Source: Lonicera japonica
Lineage: Eukaryota > Streptophyta > Magnoliopsida > Dipsacales > Caprifoliaceae
Assembly: GCA_021464415.1 (NCBI GenBank)
Contig: CM038467.1
Location: 19,263,511-19,327,510, forward strand
Reading direction: 5' to 3'
Length of the DNA: 64,000 nt
Shown here piece by piece: positions 62,545-64,000 of the stretch (position 1 is its first letter; the number at the start of each line of letters is the position of its first letter). The translations under genes and the position numbers were made by a program. The notes under the pieces are model-generated. The model was not told the origin of the DNA. It made no database searches and was given only the letters and a program-made list of their open reading frames with translations.

Positions 62545-63948
62545 ATGGCGTCTTCGTCTTCATCTTCATCCATCATCAAACGCACTCTCCTCTCAACGCT
62601 TCCCAGCAACCACCCTTCTATCTCCTCCTCCGCCGAAGAAACCCTAATCTCAACCGCCGTCTCAATCCTCAAACACCACCGCTCCAAATCCCGGTGGAAC
62701 CACCTCAAATCCCTATTCCCCACGGGCCTCAACCCCTCACATTTTTCCCAGATTACCCTCCAAATCCGCAACAATCCCCACCTTGCCCTATCCTTCTACC
62801 AATTCACCCTCCGCCACTCCCTCTGCGACCACTCCCTCCTCTCTTACTCCACCATTATCCACATCCTCTCTCGCGGTCGCCTTAAATCCCATGCCCTAAC
62901 CCTAATTCAATCCGCCATTGTTCATTTCCGCGATCCAACTGCAATTTTGAAGACTTTGATTGAAACGTATAGGAACTGTGATTCGGCCCCTTTTGTGTTT
63001 GATTTGCTTATCGAGGCTTGTTTGCGGTCAAATAGGGTTGATCAGTGTATCAATATTGTCCGAATGTTACGTTCCCGGGGAATTAGTCCCTCAATTAGTA
63101 CTTGTAATTCTTTGATTCGGTCGGTTTCGAAGTGTCAAGGTAGTAGTGCTGGTTTTGACATGTATAGAGAGGTTTTTGGGAAGGATGGTGGTGGTAAGGG
63201 GGTTTTTCCGAATGCCTATACGTTTAATGAAATTATGCTTGCTTTTTATCAGGATGGATTGAGGGAAAATGTGATTGATGTTTGGAGTGAAATGGTGAGG
63301 GTGAATTGTGTACCCAATGCATATAGTTTCAGCATTTTGATGGCTGCATATTGTGAAGATGGGAGAATTGGGGAAGCAATTACGATCTGGGAAGAAATGG
63401 GGGTTAAAGATTTGAAGCATGATGTTGTGGCTTACAACACTATGATTGGTGGGTTTTGTAAGATTGGAGAGCTTGGAAAGGCTGAGGAGTTTTTCAGAGA
63501 GATGGAGGTTTGTGGGGTGGAGAGTACTTGTGTCACTTATGAGCATCTCATAAATGGGTATTGTGAGATTGGTGATGTTGATTTGGCATTGCTTTTGTGG
63601 AAGGATGCGTGTAGGAAAGATCTTAGGCCACAAAGTTTCACATTTGATGCAGTGATTAGGGGATTTTGTGAGAAGAATAGGGTTTCTGAAGCATTGGAGT
63701 TTTTTAGGGGTTCAGGAAAGAAACATGGCTATGTTCCTAAGAGGGAGAGTTACGAGATTCTGATCAAGGGATTATGTGTGGAGGAGAGGATGGAAGAAGC
63801 TTTAAAGCTTCAGGCAGAGATGGTAGGGAAAGGGTATGAACCGAATATGGAGATATATAATGCTTTTATTGACGGGTACATGAAACAAGGGAACGAGGAA
63901 CAAGCTGGAAAGCTGAGAATGGAAATGATTAGTGCACAAAGCAACTAA
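62545..63948 (+). CDS. P-class pentatricopeptide repeat protein
   Basis: An intronless ORF of 467 residues from the ATG at 62545 (MASSSSSSSIIKRTLLSTLPS). The in-frame ATG at 62437 would add 36 residues, but the Ser/Arg-rich start after 62545 looks like an organelle targeting peptide and is the likelier start. Typical 35-residue repeats follow, with phrases such as PNAYTFNEIMLAFYQDG, PNAYSFSILMAAYCEDGRIG, DVVAYNTMIGGFCKIGELG, TCVTYEHLINGYCEIGDV, SFTFDAVIRGFCEKNRV, RESYEILIKGLCVEERM and NMEIYNAFIDGYMKQGNEE. I count about eight to ten repeats and no E, DYW or SMR domain, hence P class. Such proteins bind organelle RNA to stabilise, splice or aid translation; the target cannot be told here. Confidence 0.9.
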   Translation: MASSSSSSSIIKRTLLSTLPSNHPSISSSAEETLISTAVSILKHHRSKSRWNHLKSLFPTGLNPSHFSQITLQIRNNPHLALSFYQFTLRHSLCDHSLLSYSTIIHILSRGRLKSHALTLIQSAIVHFRDPTAILKTLIETYRNCDSAPFVFDLLIEACLRSNRVDQCINIVRMLRSRGISPSISTCNSLIRSVSKCQGSSAGFDMYREVFGKDGGGKGVFPNAYTFNEIMLAFYQDGLRENVIDVWSEMVRVNCVPNAYSFSILMAAYCEDGRIGEAITIWEEMGVKDLKHDVVAYNTMIGGFCKIGELGKAEEFFREMEVCGVESTCVTYEHLINGYCEIGDVDLALLLWKDACRKDLRPQSFTFDAVIRGFCEKNRVSEALEFFRGSGKKHGYVPKRESYEILIKGLCVEERMEEALKLQAEMVGKGYEPNMEIYNAFIDGYMKQGNEEQAGKLRMEMISAQSN

Positions 63949-64000
63949 TTCGAGAGTGCTACATTTATTACCAGAATGGTTTCAATGAAGATTGTTCTTG

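Noticed and set aside
62397..62885. Pro-rich plus-strand ORF of 162 residues and antisense ORFs at 62475-62774 and 63091-63633
   Set aside because: Other-frame shadows of the PPR gene, whose repeats fix the true frame.

Overview
The window is nuclear DNA of a flowering plant, most likely a eudicot. It is AT-rich, its genes are split by GT-AG introns, and it carries many small transposons. Protein families include TIC62 (plastid), an ARIADNE-type RBR ligase, a class 1-type phytoglobin, PADRE/DUF4228, DC1 and P-class PPR proteins. Species cannot be told from the sequence alone. All exon models were built by eye from splice signals, reading phase and remembered family sequences; no alignment was run.

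Layout. 1-320: first exon and promoter of a ribosomal protein eL41 gene (minus), rest off the left edge. 360-4800: AT-rich intergenic DNA with MITE-like and LTR-like debris. 4820-7585: SNAPIN-like gene (minus), 160 aa, with a duplicated terminal exon and an RTE-type LINE fragment inside its first intron. 7600-13850: intergenic, with a 0.5-kb MITE (8148-8653) and a 0.77-kb array of palindromic repeats (12286-13053). 13888-18988: TIC62 (plus), 14 exons. 19234-20227: SINE and Tourist-like MITE. 20919-25831: ARIADNE-type RBR ubiquitin ligase (plus), 7 exons, with an apparent one-base deletion in exon 3. 25832-31003: intergenic. 31004-33920: leucine-zipper/DUF547 protein (plus), 10 exons. 35574-36020: degenerate, tandemly duplicated exon of an unrecognised gene. 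38663-40128: phytoglobin (plus). 40340-42525: block holding a PADRE/DUF4228 gene (41879-42373, minus), repeated at 48340-50040 where the gene is a pseudogene. 46254-47636: SINE with exact target duplication, LINE RNase H fragment, foldback element. 51155-51925: large palindrome. 54811-56338: solo LTR with exact 5-bp target duplication. 57444-58523: DC1-domain gene (minus). 61378-61905: second copy of the 0.5-kb MITE, inverted. 62545-63948: intronless P-class PPR gene (plus).

The genes are unrelated housekeeping and stress functions, as is normal for a plant chromosome; nothing suggests an operon or a shared pathway. TIC62 and possibly the PPR and phytoglobin products act in organelles, the ARIADNE and SNAPIN proteins in ubiquitination and endomembrane traffic. 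I found no convincing new multi-gene system. The most informative oddities are the palindromic array, the ARIADNE frameshift, the possible N-terminal extension of the phytoglobin, the duplicated SNAPIN terminal exon and the block duplication with a decaying PADRE copy.
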